Notes: generated from the letters alone by a model not told the origin. A stretch of DNA of 18,893 nucleotides from Actinoplanes subtropicus (GCF_000721705.1 NZ_JOJL01000067.1:1-18893); one strand, 5' to 3'; shown: positions 7,313-15,209, numbered from the stretch's first letter. Program-made: numbers and translations.

Positions 7313-7674
7313 GGTTGTCTCGTTTCCTTGGTCTGGTGGGCGCGTTCGACTGCCGTTTTGAGGCGGGCGAGGGCGTCGGGCCAGAATTCGGCGAGCAGGC
7401 TGCGTACCGGGTCCAGCGCTTCGTGTCGCAGCGAGTAGAGGCGGCGGGTGCCGTCCCTGCGTTCGGCGAGCAGGCCCGCCTTTCTCAGTACGCTGATGTG
7501 CAGGCTGATCGCTTGCTGGGTGAGGGGGAACTGCGCGGCGATTTGCCCGGCGGCTAGCTCACGGTGCTGGACCAGGCGCAGGATCTGCCGGCGGTGCGGG
7601 TCGGCGAGCGCCTTGAGTACCGCGTCCGGTGTCGAGGCGCTGGCCGGCTGTTCGGACCTCGGCATGTGGGTCAC
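7309..7674 (-). CDS. ArsR-family transcriptional regulator
   Basis: A 121-residue winged-helix repressor (118 if the ATG at 7665 is used). The DNA-binding core is clear: PDAVLKALADPHRRQILRLV, then AAGQIAAQFPLTQQAISLHI as the helix-turn-helix, then SVLRKAGLLAERRDGTRRLY as the wing. No Cys pair of the metal-sensing type is present, so it belongs with the ArsR proteins that accompany SRPBCC genes rather than the metal sensors. It lies 12 bases after the upstream SRPBCC stop and overlaps the downstream SRPBCC start. It is the likely repressor at the palindrome in the operon promoter. Confidence 0.9.
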   Translation of the reverse strand: MTHMPRSEQPASASTPDAVLKALADPHRRQILRLVQHRELAAGQIAAQFPLTQQAISLHISVLRKAGLLAERRDGTRRLYSLRHEALDPVRSLLAEFWPDALARLKTAVERAHQTKETRQP

Positions 7675-7686
7675 GTCTCTCGTGGT

Positions 7687-8181
7687 TCAGTCCGCGGCCT
7701 GGCCCTGGTGCTCGCGCCACGCGGCTGCGCGTTCGTCGGTGGCCGAGCCGAACGGGTTGCCGCCGTCGCGGTCGACGTAGTCGACCAGGCTGGCCAGGTA
7801 CTGGGTCCAGCCGGCCTGGCACACGTCGAAGCATTCCAACTGTTCGGTCAGCCCGTGGTGGGTGAAGTGCAGGATCGACCCGCCGTCTGCGGCCGGTGCG
7901 AGGTCGAACGTGATCGTGGTTCCGATCCAGTCCGGGAGGGGCTCGGAGACCGGCACGCTCCAGCAGACCCGGGTGGGCCGGTCGGCCTGCTCGACGCGCA
8001 GCCGCACCTCCTGCCCGCCGTAGACCTGGACGATCTCGCCGCCGGCTTCGGCCGACCCGGTGGTCGGGGCCCACCAGCGGGTGATCGCGTCGGCCGAGGT
8101 CAGTGCGTCGAACACAGCCGGGGGTGCCGAGGCGAAGGTCTTGGTCGCCTGGTAGCCGGTGGGGTTGGTTGTGGGGGTCAT
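7687..8181 (-). CDS. SRPBCC-domain (AHSA1-like) protein
   Basis: This 164-residue protein has the START/AHSA1 core: TKTFASAPPAVFDALTSADA, then ITRWWAPTTGSAEAGGEIVQ, then TITFDLAPAADGGSILHFTH and a C-terminal helix with CQAGWTQYLASLVDYVD. The WW near the first helix and the HFTHHGL strand are characteristic. The start at 8181 is fixed by GGAGGAGG shortly upstream; the frame stays open further upstream but only through the promoter. It is the first gene of the operon with ArsR and a second SRPBCC protein. Two different helix-grip proteins under one ArsR suggests a small-molecule response, but the ligand is not predictable. Confidence 0.9.
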   Translation of the reverse strand: MTPTTNPTGYQATKTFASAPPAVFDALTSADAITRWWAPTTGSAEAGGEIVQVYGGQEVRLRVEQADRPTRVCWSVPVSEPLPDWIGTTITFDLAPAADGGSILHFTHHGLTEQLECFDVCQAGWTQYLASLVDYVDRDGGNPFGSATDERAAAWREHQGQAAD

Positions 8182-8217
8182 CGTGGTCCTCCTCCAAGTC
8201 GGACGGCCGCGCGCCGT

Positions 8218-8256
8218 CTGTACAAGTATTCTCTTGTACAAGAGATGCCTTGTCAA
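8218..8256 (-). promoter_or_regulatory. Promoter with embedded palindromic ArsR operator
   Basis: On the minus strand TTGACA (8256-8251) and GAGAAT (8233-8228) are spaced by 17 bp, matching a housekeeping promoter. TACAAG-N6-CTTGTA (8221-8238) spans the -10 region, and the overlapping perfect 10-bp palindrome CTTGTACAAG covers 8233-8242. An ArsR dimer bound here would block RNA polymerase, giving autoregulation of the SRPBCC-ArsR-SRPBCC operon. Promoter and operator are read directly from sequence; the regulator assignment is inference. Confidence 0.7.
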
Positions 8257-8561
8257 TACTCGGCGATGGACGAGGCTGGAGACGATCTTGCGATCCTCCG
8301 CCTGGCCGTTGCCGACCGGCTCACCTTCCACAGCTACTCATCGAGACTGGCGAGCACGAGATTGCGCACCTTCATGTCTCGACAGGAGCCGAGAACCTGA
8401 GGACCGCACCGAACACCGCGCCGTCACATCCGTTTCGCCGATGGCCGTCGTGGGTCCGAGACCCACGTGGGGGCGGCGGTACGTGATGGCTCGCCGCGGC
8501 GGTGCGGTGGCTCGCGTCGTCTTCTCGCGGAACCTTGACGAAAGATCGAGGCCGTGCAACT
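8257..8561. other. Spacer between divergent operons
   Basis: About 300 bases between the ArsR-operon promoter and the GntR-operon leader. Two short plus-strand frames look faintly protein-like (MDEAGDDLAILRLAVADRL from about 8266, and LIETGEHEIAHLHVSTGAEN further on), but they are out of frame with each other and match no family I know. They may be gene debris. Confidence 0.4.
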
Positions 8562-8589
8562 CTCCTTATCTATCTTAGTAGTTAAGGAG
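8562..8589 (+). promoter_or_regulatory. Inverted repeat over the GntR-gene ribosome-binding site
   Basis: CTCCTTA (8562-8568) pairs with TAAGGAG (8583-8589), and inside it CTTA-N5-TAAG forms a second dyad (8574-8586). The right arm contains the AAGGAG ribosome site for the TTG start at 8599. AT-rich palindromes at the leader are usual operators for YtrA-type GntR repressors; alternatively the hairpin could mask the ribosome site in mRNA. Confidence 0.5.
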
Positions 8590-8598
8590 ATAAGCGAG

Positions 8599-9000
8599 TT
8601 GATCGAGTACCGGCTCGACCCGACATCCGGGGTGCCCACGTACCTGCAGATCGTGCGGCAGGTCGAGCACGCTCTGCGGCTGGGCCTGCTGCAGCCCGGC
8701 GACCAGCTGCCGAAGGTGAAAGACGTGGTGGCGGCGCTGGCCATCAACCCGAACACGGTGTTGAAGGCGTACCGCGACCTGGAGCGCAAAGGCATCGCCA
8801 CGGGCCGTCCCGGGCAGGGCACGTTCGTCCAGGAGACGCTCAACGTGGTGCCGCTGGAGGGCGTCCGACTGCTGCGGCGTGGCCTTGACCGCTGGTTGGC
8901 GCAGGCCGCCGCCGCGGGCCTCGACGACGACGCGGTCCGCGCGCTGGTGGACGCCGCCCTGTACGACGCGGCCCGGCGCCGGGGTGTGACGGCGTCATGA
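8599..9000 (+). CDS. GntR-family (YtrA-type) transcriptional regulator
   Basis: This 133-residue protein has the GntR winged helix (PTYLQIVRQVEHALRLGLLQ, then PGDQLPKVKDVVAALAINPN and TVLKAYRDLERKGIATGRPG). Only a short helical tail follows, as in the YtrA subfamily that controls ABC transporters. The TTG at 8599 is chosen as start because AAGGAGA lies eight bases upstream and the product then begins IEYRLDPTSGVPTY, the normal YtrA N-terminus; a GTG at 8554 has no such site. Its stop overlaps the ATPase start (ATGA), so the repressor is translated with its target transporter. A leader inverted repeat is the likely operator. Confidence 0.88.
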   Translation: MIEYRLDPTSGVPTYLQIVRQVEHALRLGLLQPGDQLPKVKDVVAALAINPNTVLKAYRDLERKGIATGRPGQGTFVQETLNVVPLEGVRLLRRGLDRWLAQAAAAGLDDDAVRALVDAALYDAARRRGVTAS

Positions 9001-9923
9001 ACGTGATAGAGGCGCGCCGGTTGAGCAAACGGTACCGGCGGGGCGTGTGGGCGTTGCGCGAGGCGACCCTGGCCATTCCCGAGGGGCGGGTGGTGGCACT
9101 GGTGGGCCCCAACGGTGCGGGTAAGTCGACCCTCCTGACCATGGTGGTCGGTCTGGCGGTGCCGACCTCCGGGGAATTGGCGGTGCTCGGCGGCCTTGTG
9201 CCGGGGTCGGTGGAGGCGCTGGGCCGGGTCGCGTTCGTCGCGCAGGATCCGTCGCTGTACCCGAATCTCAGCGTGGCCGACACGCTGCGGCTGGCCGGCA
9301 ACCTGAGCAGCCGGTGGGACGAGGCCGACGCGCGCGCCCGGCTGGCGGCTCTGGACATTCCGTTGCGCCGCAAGGTCGGTCAGCTGTCCGGCGGCCAGCA
9401 GGCGCAGGTGGCGCTCGCGGTGGCGTTGGCGCGGCGCCCCGGGCTGCTGATCCTGGATGAGCCGCTGGCGAGTCTCGACCCGCTCGCCCGGCACGAGTTC
9501 ATGGCCACCGTGATGGCGGCCGTCGCCGAGGAGGGCCTGTCGGTGGTGTTCTCGTCGCACGTCTTGGCCGAGTTGGAACGCGCGTGCGACTACCTGGTCG
9601 TCCTGGCCCGGGGGGCGGTACAGGTGGCCGGTGATGTGGACGAACTGCTGAGCGAGCACAGCGTGCTCACCGGCCCCGCCGAGCAGGCCGACGCGGTCAC
9701 CGCAGGGCTGTGCGTGGTCCGCGAACAGCGCACCGACCGGCAATCGACCGTCCTCGTACGAGACTACGACCCGGTCCGGGTACCCGCCGGCTGGCGGGCC
9801 GAGCGCACCAACCTCGAGGAACTCGTTCTGGCATATCTGCGCACGCCGAGCGTGAGCGCGCTGCCCGGCCCCGCGTCCGGCAACCGCACCATGGCGGCCC
9901 CGCTGAGGGCGGTGGACGCGTGA
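8997..9923 (+). CDS. ABC transporter ATP-binding protein
   Basis: A 308-residue nucleotide-binding subunit with all motifs: Walker A GPNGAGKST (37-45), Q-loop VAQDP (Q83), signature LSGGQ (130-134), Walker B LLILDEP (150-156) and the switch His in SSHVL (188). The last 80 residues form a non-catalytic tail ending in a Pro/Ala-rich stretch. It would drive the adjacent permease as an ABC-2-type exporter. Start and stop each overlap the neighbouring genes by four bases. Transporters controlled by YtrA-type GntR proteins usually respond to cell-envelope stress or antimicrobial peptides; substrate here is unknown. Confidence 0.92.
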   Translation: MNVIEARRLSKRYRRGVWALREATLAIPEGRVVALVGPNGAGKSTLLTMVVGLAVPTSGELAVLGGLVPGSVEALGRVAFVAQDPSLYPNLSVADTLRLAGNLSSRWDEADARARLAALDIPLRRKVGQLSGGQQAQVALAVALARRPGLLILDEPLASLDPLARHEFMATVMAAVAEEGLSVVFSSHVLAELERACDYLVVLARGAVQVAGDVDELLSEHSVLTGPAEQADAVTAGLCVVREQRTDRQSTVLVRDYDPVRVPAGWRAERTNLEELVLAYLRTPSVSALPGPASGNRTMAAPLRAVDA

Positions 9924-10933
9924 CCATCGGCAGCATCGACGAAACGGCGGCCCGGCCGCGCCTGCCGCGGCTGCGGGGGCTGCCGTGGGTGACCTGGCGG
10001 CAACACCGCACCGCCCTGCTCGTGACCACCGGGCTGTTCACGGCGATCGCCGTCTTCCTCACCGTGCACGGACTGGCCATGCACGCCGGCTACCGGGCAC
10101 TCGGGCTCGACAGCTGCGGCGACCTGCACGGACCAGCGTGCCAGGCACCGCTGGACGTCTTCGTCCACCGGTACGGCGCGTGGCCGGACCGGTTCGCCAC
10201 GGCGCTGATGTTGCTGCCGGCGTTCCTCGGCACGTTCGTCGGCGCTCCCATCGTTGCTCGGGAACGCGACACCGGCACCTACCGTTTCGCCTGGACTCTG
10301 GGCCGGACCAGGCTGCAATGGCTGGCCGCCAAGCTCGCCCTGCCCGGCGCCGCCCTCACCGGGCTGGCCCTGGCGTGCGGTCTGCTGGCTTTCTGGTGGT
10401 ACGCACCCTGGGTACCGCCACGCGGCCGCCTCGGCTCCGACATGTACCACGTCATGGGCACGGTCTTCGCCGCCCGGACACTGTTCTGCTTCACCCTTGC
10501 CGTCCTGCTCGGCACCCTGATCCGCCGCACCGTACCGGCGCTGGCCACCGCCACCGTCGCCTGCCTCGCGGCCATCGTGGCCCCGGCCACCTGGCTCGAA
10601 CCGCTGATCCAGAAACCCCTGGACGCCAACATCGACACCGATTCCGGCACGGCCACCGGCATGACCGTCAACCAGTGGGTCGTCGACCCCGCCGGGCACC
10701 GGCTCACCAGCGCCCAGACCGACGACCTCGACGTGCAGGCCGGGCCGGACCTGGTCAGCAAGCACCAGACGTTCCACAGCTGGCTGACCCAGCACCACTA
10801 CACCTCCTGGGTCTCCTACCAGCCCGACACCCGCTTCTGGCACTTCCAGGCCGTCGAAACCTCCGCCTACCTGGCCGCCGCCCTGCTGCTGGCCGCCACC
10901 GCGCTGTGGTGGATACGCCGGCCGATCCACTGA
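9920..10933 (+). CDS. ABC-2-type transporter permease
   Basis: This 337-residue membrane protein has about six predicted helices: 31-53, 94-113, 135-160, 184-200, 205-223 and 314-331. Two long hydrophilic loops are likely external: residues 54-92, with a Cys pair (C66, C74), and about 227-312, rich in His, Trp and Asp. The GTG start at 9920 overlaps the ATPase stop (GTGA), and the frame's upstream extension is only a shadow of the ATPase. ARERDTGTYRFAWTLGRTR is the cytoplasmic segment that probably contacts the ATPase. It forms an exporter with the preceding subunit. Confidence 0.88.
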   Translation: MTIGSIDETAARPRLPRLRGLPWVTWRQHRTALLVTTGLFTAIAVFLTVHGLAMHAGYRALGLDSCGDLHGPACQAPLDVFVHRYGAWPDRFATALMLLPAFLGTFVGAPIVARERDTGTYRFAWTLGRTRLQWLAAKLALPGAALTGLALACGLLAFWWYAPWVPPRGRLGSDMYHVMGTVFAARTLFCFTLAVLLGTLIRRTVPALATATVACLAAIVAPATWLEPLIQKPLDANIDTDSGTATGMTVNQWVVDPAGHRLTSAQTDDLDVQAGPDLVSKHQTFHSWLTQHHYTSWVSYQPDTRFWHFQAVETSAYLAAALLLAATALWWIRRPIH

Positions 10934-11006
10934 CGATCCACCACCCGCGACAGTCCCCGGCCGCGTCCCGCACGGACCCGCCGCCCTCCGGCCTGAACGG
11001 AACCCC

Positions 11007-12557
11007 ATGACAACAGCTCGTGGACGAGCCGCCACCACCGCACTCGCCGCAACCTGCCTACTCGCCATCGTGGGCGGCGCCGGGGCCGGCCACGCCACCG
11101 GTCGCACCACCACCGCCCTCGCCTGGCGGCCCTGCCCCGATGCCGGCGACAAGGAACCGGCACCGGCCGGCCTGCAATGCGCCACCGTGGCCGTGCCGGT
11201 CGACTGGACCCACCCCGGCACCGCAACCGTCGACCTGGCCATCGCCCGGGTTCCCGCCGCCGACCCGCACCAGCGCGTGGGTGTCCTGCTGGTCAACCCC
11301 GGCGGCCCCGGCGAGTCCGGCGTCGACGAGGTCCGCCAAGCCGACCAACTGCTACCCGGCCTGCGCAGCCGGTTCGACATCGTCGGCTTCGACCCCCGCG
11401 GCACCAACGCCAGCGCCGCGGTCAGTTGTACGCCGACCATCGAACGCCGGACCGCACCCACCAGCCAGCACCAACTCGACGCGTTCACCGCCACGTCCCG
11501 CACCGTCGACGACGCCTGCCTCGCCCGGGTCGGACCGCTGCTGGTCCACATGGACACCGCCAGCGTGGCACGCGACATGGACACCATCCGGCAAGCGCTC
11601 GGCGAGCAGCAGATCAGCTACCACGGCGTGTCCTACGGCACCGTCCTCGGCCAGCAGTACGCGCAGGCCTATCCCACCCGGGTGCGAGCGATGGTCCTCG
11701 ACAGCGTGGTGGACCACACCGACCCATGGCCGGTACGCGTACGGGACCAGGTCGCCGCGCAGGAGGACACCTTCCACGCCTTCGCCGGCTGGTGCCGCAC
11801 CAACCCGGCGTCCGCCCTGCGTGGCCACGACTGCGCACGCGTCTACGACGAACTCCTCGCGCACGCCGACAAGCATCCGATACCCGCACCGCACTCCCGC
11901 ACCGGGAACACCGTCAACGGCGACGACATCGCGGTGTTCCTGTTCGCCGTGCTCCCCGGACAACAGCGGTGGCCGGACGTCACGCAAGCCCTCGCACAGG
12001 CACGGGCAGGAGACGCCTCCATCATCCGCACCGCCCTGGACAACGACGACGAACCCGACGCCGTGCCACCACCCACCATCACCCCCGTACGCCCACCCGC
12101 AGACACATCCGGCGACGACGCCCACCAGGCAGTGCTATGCGACGACTGGCCCATGACGCTCACCAGCTACACCGCGATCACCGCGTTCGAGACGCGGATG
12201 CAGGAACAGGCACCCCGCTACGAGACCCGCATAGGCGCACGACTCGAGTACGGCGCACCCACCACATCCAGCTTCACCCAATGCGCGGGCTGGCCGACCA
12301 CGCCCAACCCGCCCACACCGATCACCGGAAACCGCCGGCCCGCCATCCTGTTCATCAACCACCGCTACGACCTGCACACCCCATACCCGGGCGCGGTACG
12401 CGTACACCACCAGTTCCCGCAAAGCAGAATGGTCACCTACGACGCCGTCGGGCACGTCGCCTACGGCACCAACGCCTGCGTCACCACCACGGCCGACACC
12501 TACCTCACCACCGGCCGACTGCCCCACACCGACCTCAGCTGCCGACCAGGAGCTTGA
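11007..12557 (+). CDS. Secreted alpha/beta-hydrolase peptidase (tripeptidyl aminopeptidase / SlpD-SlpE-like)
   Basis: A 516-residue exported protein. A signal peptide (residues 1-30: basic start, hydrophobic TALAATCLLAIVGGAGAG, cleavage after GHA) is followed by the Streptomyces TAP-like fold. LLVNPGGPGESG gives the oxyanion loop, FDIVGFDPRGTN is a family hallmark, and YHGVSYGT carries the nucleophile (Ser209). YDLHTP supplies the acid (Asp455) and VGHVAYG the base (His483). The usual HG after the base is HV here. Several Cys residues suggest disulphides. It would remove short peptides from the N-termini of substrates outside the cell. It follows the permease by 73 bases on the same strand, so it may share the transporter's regulation. 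Confidence 0.88.
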   Translation: MTTARGRAATTALAATCLLAIVGGAGAGHATGRTTTALAWRPCPDAGDKEPAPAGLQCATVAVPVDWTHPGTATVDLAIARVPAADPHQRVGVLLVNPGGPGESGVDEVRQADQLLPGLRSRFDIVGFDPRGTNASAAVSCTPTIERRTAPTSQHQLDAFTATSRTVDDACLARVGPLLVHMDTASVARDMDTIRQALGEQQISYHGVSYGTVLGQQYAQAYPTRVRAMVLDSVVDHTDPWPVRVRDQVAAQEDTFHAFAGWCRTNPASALRGHDCARVYDELLAHADKHPIPAPHSRTGNTVNGDDIAVFLFAVLPGQQRWPDVTQALAQARAGDASIIRTALDNDDEPDAVPPPTITPVRPPADTSGDDAHQAVLCDDWPMTLTSYTAITAFETRMQEQAPRYETRIGARLEYGAPTTSSFTQCAGWPTTPNPPTPITGNRRPAILFINHRYDLHTPYPGAVRVHHQFPQSRMVTYDAVGHVAYGTNACVTTTADTYLTTGRLPHTDLSCRPGA

Positions 12558-12591
12558 CGGCTCCCAGCCGACTGAACGCGCCGCTGACTAC

Positions 12592-12622
12592 GGCGCCAGA
12601 CCCGTCCGTCAACGCTGGCGCC
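12592..12622 (+). terminator. Hairpin downstream of the peptidase gene
   Basis: GGCGCCAG (12592-12599) and CTGGCGCC (12615-12622) form a perfect 8-bp stem with a 15-base loop, 35 bases after the peptidase stop. There is no U-tract, which is common for actinobacterial terminators. It could instead be a processing or attenuation element before the YciI-like gene. Confidence 0.5.
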
Positions 12623-12682
12623 AGCCGTAGATCCAGATCACAGCATGCGGTGAACACATCGGTACTCGAAAGGACGATCAGA

Positions 12683-13006
12683 ATGGCTAAGTTCATCTAC
12701 CTCTACCGTGGCCCGGCCACCGCGATGTCCGACCTCACACCGGAGCAGGGAGCGCAGCGCAAGGCCGCATTCGGCGCCTGGATGGAGAAGGCCGGCGCGG
12801 CGCTCGTCGACGTCGGCAGCCCGTTCGGAGCGAGCGCGTCCGTCCGTGATGACGGCACCGAAACGACAGCCGGTGACCTGATCGGCTACACGATCGTCGA
12901 GGCAGACGATCTCGCCGCCGCGAAAGCACTCACCGGCGGCCTTCCCTTCCTGTCCGACAGCGACGGAAAATGCGCGGTGGAGATCTTCGAGCTACTGCAG
13001 ATGTAG
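12683..13006 (+). CDS. YciI-like (YCII-related) domain protein
   Basis: This 107-residue protein opens MAKFIYLYRG, the first strand of the dimeric ferredoxin-like YCII fold, and continues LTPEQGAQRKAAFGAWMEKA, the typical amphipathic helix. It then has GDLIGYTIVEADDLAAAKAL, and a final strand CAVEIFELLQM. The fold is related to muconolactone isomerase and DGPF-domain proteins, and actinobacterial members often neighbour ECF sigma factors. Its biochemical role is unknown. The ATG at 12683 is preceded by AAAGGAC. It has its own leader 125 bases after the peptidase and probably its own promoter. Confidence 0.85.
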   Translation: MAKFIYLYRGPATAMSDLTPEQGAQRKAAFGAWMEKAGAALVDVGSPFGASASVRDDGTETTAGDLIGYTIVEADDLAAAKALTGGLPFLSDSDGKCAVEIFELLQM

Positions 13007-13389
13007 CAGCGACATCCGGCATGGCGGAGGGCTACCGGCCCAAGGGGTAACGGATATGCACCGGCGATCCCGGACATCAGAGGTCGCGAGCGCTCCGATG
13101 CGCTGCACCGGCCGACCTCCGCATCGACCTCACCCGCCACCCTCGATGTCCGATTCCAAAGGGGCACCGGTCGTAGGCGGTCAGCAATCGCCGAGCAGAC
13201 CACCCCAAGGCGCCCGGTGACGACCGGGCGCCGCGGGGCGGCGCACGTACTCGCTCGTGCCCGGCGCAACTCGCCGTCGTCGGGGTGGGACGCCTCGCTG
13301 GATGTCGGCGCGAGTCGACGCGCGCGGTGACAGGCGCCGTCGCCTACAAGGCATAGTGCAGGCGTACCGGGCGTGCGCCCGTCGATGTG
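13007..13389. other. Spacer between convergent operons
   Basis: About 380 bases between the YciI-like gene (+) and the response regulator (-). No credible ORF is present. The only clear feature is the strong hairpin at 13209-13232. Confidence 0.6.
13209..13232. terminator. Strong bidirectional hairpin terminator
   Basis: GGCGCCCGGT and ACCGGGCGCC make a perfect 10-bp stem around a 4-base GACG loop. It sits between the two converging transcription units, so it can end both. No U-tract is seen on either strand, as usual for high-GC actinobacteria. Confidence 0.75.
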
Positions 13390-14025
13390 TCAGGCCAGGC
13401 CGATGTCGTGGGCGAGGAGGGCGGCTTGGGTACGGTCGCGCAGCCCGAGCTTGGTCAGTGTGCGCGAGACGTGGCTTTTGACGGTGCCTTCACCGATGTG
13501 CAGTTGGGCAGCTATTTCGCTGTTGGACAGGCCGGTGGCGAGCATGGTGAGAATCTCGCGTTCGCGGGCCGTGAGGGTGTCCAGCTCCGGTGGGGGCGGC
13601 TTGCGGGGTAGGCCGTCGCTGAGCTGGTCGATGAGGCGCCGGGTGACAGCGGGTGACAGCAACGCCTGACCGGCGGCGACGAGCCGGATGGCGTGGGCGA
13701 TCTCTTCGGCGGGGGTGTCCTTGAGGAGGAAGCCGCTGGCGCCGGCACGTAAGGCGTCGAGGATGTACTGGTCGAGGGCGAAAGTGGTGAGCATGATGAT
13801 GCGGTGGCCGGGCAGCCGCCGGGTCGCCTCGACACCATCGAGGCGGGGCATACGGATGTCCATGAGCGTGACGTCCGGCTGTAGCCGCTGTGCGGCGGCG
13901 ACGGCGGCGACGCCGTCGGCGGCTTCACCGATGATGGTGACATCGTCGAATGGGGCGAGGACGGCCCGCAGGCCTTGCCGGATGAGGTCCTGGTCGTCGG
14001 CGAGCAGCACCCGGATCGGGGTCAT
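13390..14025 (-). CDS. NarL/FixJ-family response regulator
   Basis: A 211-residue regulator. The receiver domain (1-120) has the acidic pocket D10/D11, phospho-acceptor Asp56 in LMDIRMP, the Thr switch in MLTTF and the Lys in FLLKDTP. The LuxR-type helix-turn-helix at 145-205 reads LTAREREILTMLATGLSNSE, then IAAQLHIGEGTVKSHVSRTL. Its ATG overlaps the kinase stop (ATGA), so the pair is translationally coupled. It probably activates the ABC transporter genes at the head of the same operon. A minor oddity is the Pro-rich linker (RKPPPPE). Confidence 0.95.
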   Translation of the reverse strand: MTPIRVLLADDQDLIRQGLRAVLAPFDDVTIIGEAADGVAAVAAAQRLQPDVTLMDIRMPRLDGVEATRRLPGHRIIMLTTFALDQYILDALRAGASGFLLKDTPAEEIAHAIRLVAAGQALLSPAVTRRLIDQLSDGLPRKPPPPELDTLTAREREILTMLATGLSNSEIAAQLHIGEGTVKSHVSRTLTKLGLRDRTQAALLAHDIGLA

Positions 14026-15209
14026 GCCGCCTGCCGCAGGGGTAGTTCGACGTGGACTCGCCAGCCGCCGCCGGGCAGCGGTCCGGCCGAGAGTTGTCCG
14101 CCGAGCAGGCTCACCCGTTCCCGCATTCCGACCAGTCCGAGCCCGGCGCCGCGCGTGGTACCCGGCTGCGGGAACCCGCCGTCGTTGTCAATTTGCAGGT
14201 CGAGCCCGCTGGGCCGGCGGCCGATAGTGACGGTGGCCGGCACGCCGTCGGTGTGGCGGATGACGTTGGTCAGGGCTTCCTGGACGATGCGGTACGCGCA
14301 CAGCGCGACGCCGTCGGGAACGTCCTGCAGGTCGGCATCCATGTGCAAGGTTACCGCAAGGCCAGCCGACCGGGCCTGCTCGACCAGCTCCGGCAGCTCC
14401 CCGAGGGTGGGCTGCGGCGCCCGGTCGGTGTCCACACCGGTATCGGCGAGCCGGAGCACACCGACCATGCGCCGCATCTCCTCCAGCGCTCGGCGCGACG
14501 CCGATTCGACGGCGTTCACCGGCGGCAACGCCGGCGCGTTCGCCGGCAGGGCCAGGCGGGCCGCCGCGGCTTGCAGGACAACCAGGGACAGGTGGTGCGC
14601 GACGATGTCGTGCAACTCGCGGGCGATCCGTAGCCGTTCGTGGGTGACCGCGGCCTCGGAGCGCAGCCGGCGTTCCCGCTCCGCGCGGACTCGCCGGTCC
14701 TGTGCCGCGATCCGCCGACCTCGCGCGGCATTGACGTACAGCCCCGTACTGACCGCGGCCAGACAAAATCCGAGTGCCGTGACCAACCCATCTGCCGAAA
14801 CCGTACGACCGAGAACAGGACCGCCGGCCAACACCGTCGCGGCGACCGCCCCAGCGGCGGCGGCCTGCCGCCACCCGGCCGCGGCCACCGTCACCACAGC
14901 CACCAACAGGGCGGGCGCCGACAGCAGCGGGTGGCCCGACCACGCCTCGGCCAGCACCAGCACGGCCTGCGCGGTGAGCACCGCCAGGGGGTACCGCCGG
15001 CGCAGCGCCAGAACGCCGTAGCCGACAACCATGAACGCGAGCGCGTACGGGCGGCCGACCCACCGCGCGGCCGGACCGCCGACCACCAACATTCCGGCCA
15101 GCTGAGCGGTCAGCAGTGTGGCCGCCAGCGACGCGTCGGCCAGCCAGCGCCGCCCGGCGGCGGGCATGGAGGATTCGCCGCGCGGTAAGGCTGTGACCGT
15201 GTCGCTCAC
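14022..15209 (-). CDS. Two-component sensor histidine kinase (HisKA_3 type)
   Basis: A 395-residue NarL-type sensor. Five or six hydrophobic helices occupy about residues 25-160 with hardly any external loop, which suggests an intramembrane-sensing kinase. A coiled-coil linker (RRVRAERERRLRSEA) leads to the HisKA_3 dimerisation domain with phospho-acceptor His200 in ARELHDIVAHHLSLV. The ATPase domain has the N box EALTNVIRH (311-319), DNDGGF and GAGLGLVGM (355-363). The GTG start at 15209 is chosen because it overlaps the upstream gene's stop by four bases (GTGA); the ATG at 15167 lacks a ribosome site. The frame's upstream extension is a shadow. Confidence 0.93.
   Translation of the reverse strand: MSDTVTALPRGESSMPAAGRRWLADASLAATLLTAQLAGMLVVGGPAARWVGRPYALAFMVVGYGVLALRRRYPLAVLTAQAVLVLAEAWSGHPLLSAPALLVAVVTVAAAGWRQAAAAGAVAATVLAGGPVLGRTVSADGLVTALGFCLAAVSTGLYVNAARGRRIAAQDRRVRAERERRLRSEAAVTHERLRIARELHDIVAHHLSLVVLQAAAARLALPANAPALPPVNAVESASRRALEEMRRMVGVLRLADTGVDTDRAPQPTLGELPELVEQARSAGLAVTLHMDADLQDVPDGVALCAYRIVQEALTNVIRHTDGVPATVTIGRRPSGLDLQIDNDGGFPQPGTTRGAGLGLVGMRERVSLLGGQLSAGPLPGGGWRVHVELPLRQAA

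Noticed and set aside
8424..9743. 439-residue minus-strand ORF
   Set aside because: It is antisense to the GntR and ATPase genes, which carry unmistakable motifs; its own sequence matches no family.
9764..11587. 607-residue minus-strand ORF
   Set aside because: Low-complexity shadow (Gly/Arg/Ala/Val) opposite the permease and peptidase genes; third-position GC bias produces such open frames.
11177..12680. Arg/His-rich plus-strand frame leading into the YciI-like gene
   Set aside because: It is an out-of-frame reading of the peptidase gene; only the part from 12683 is real.
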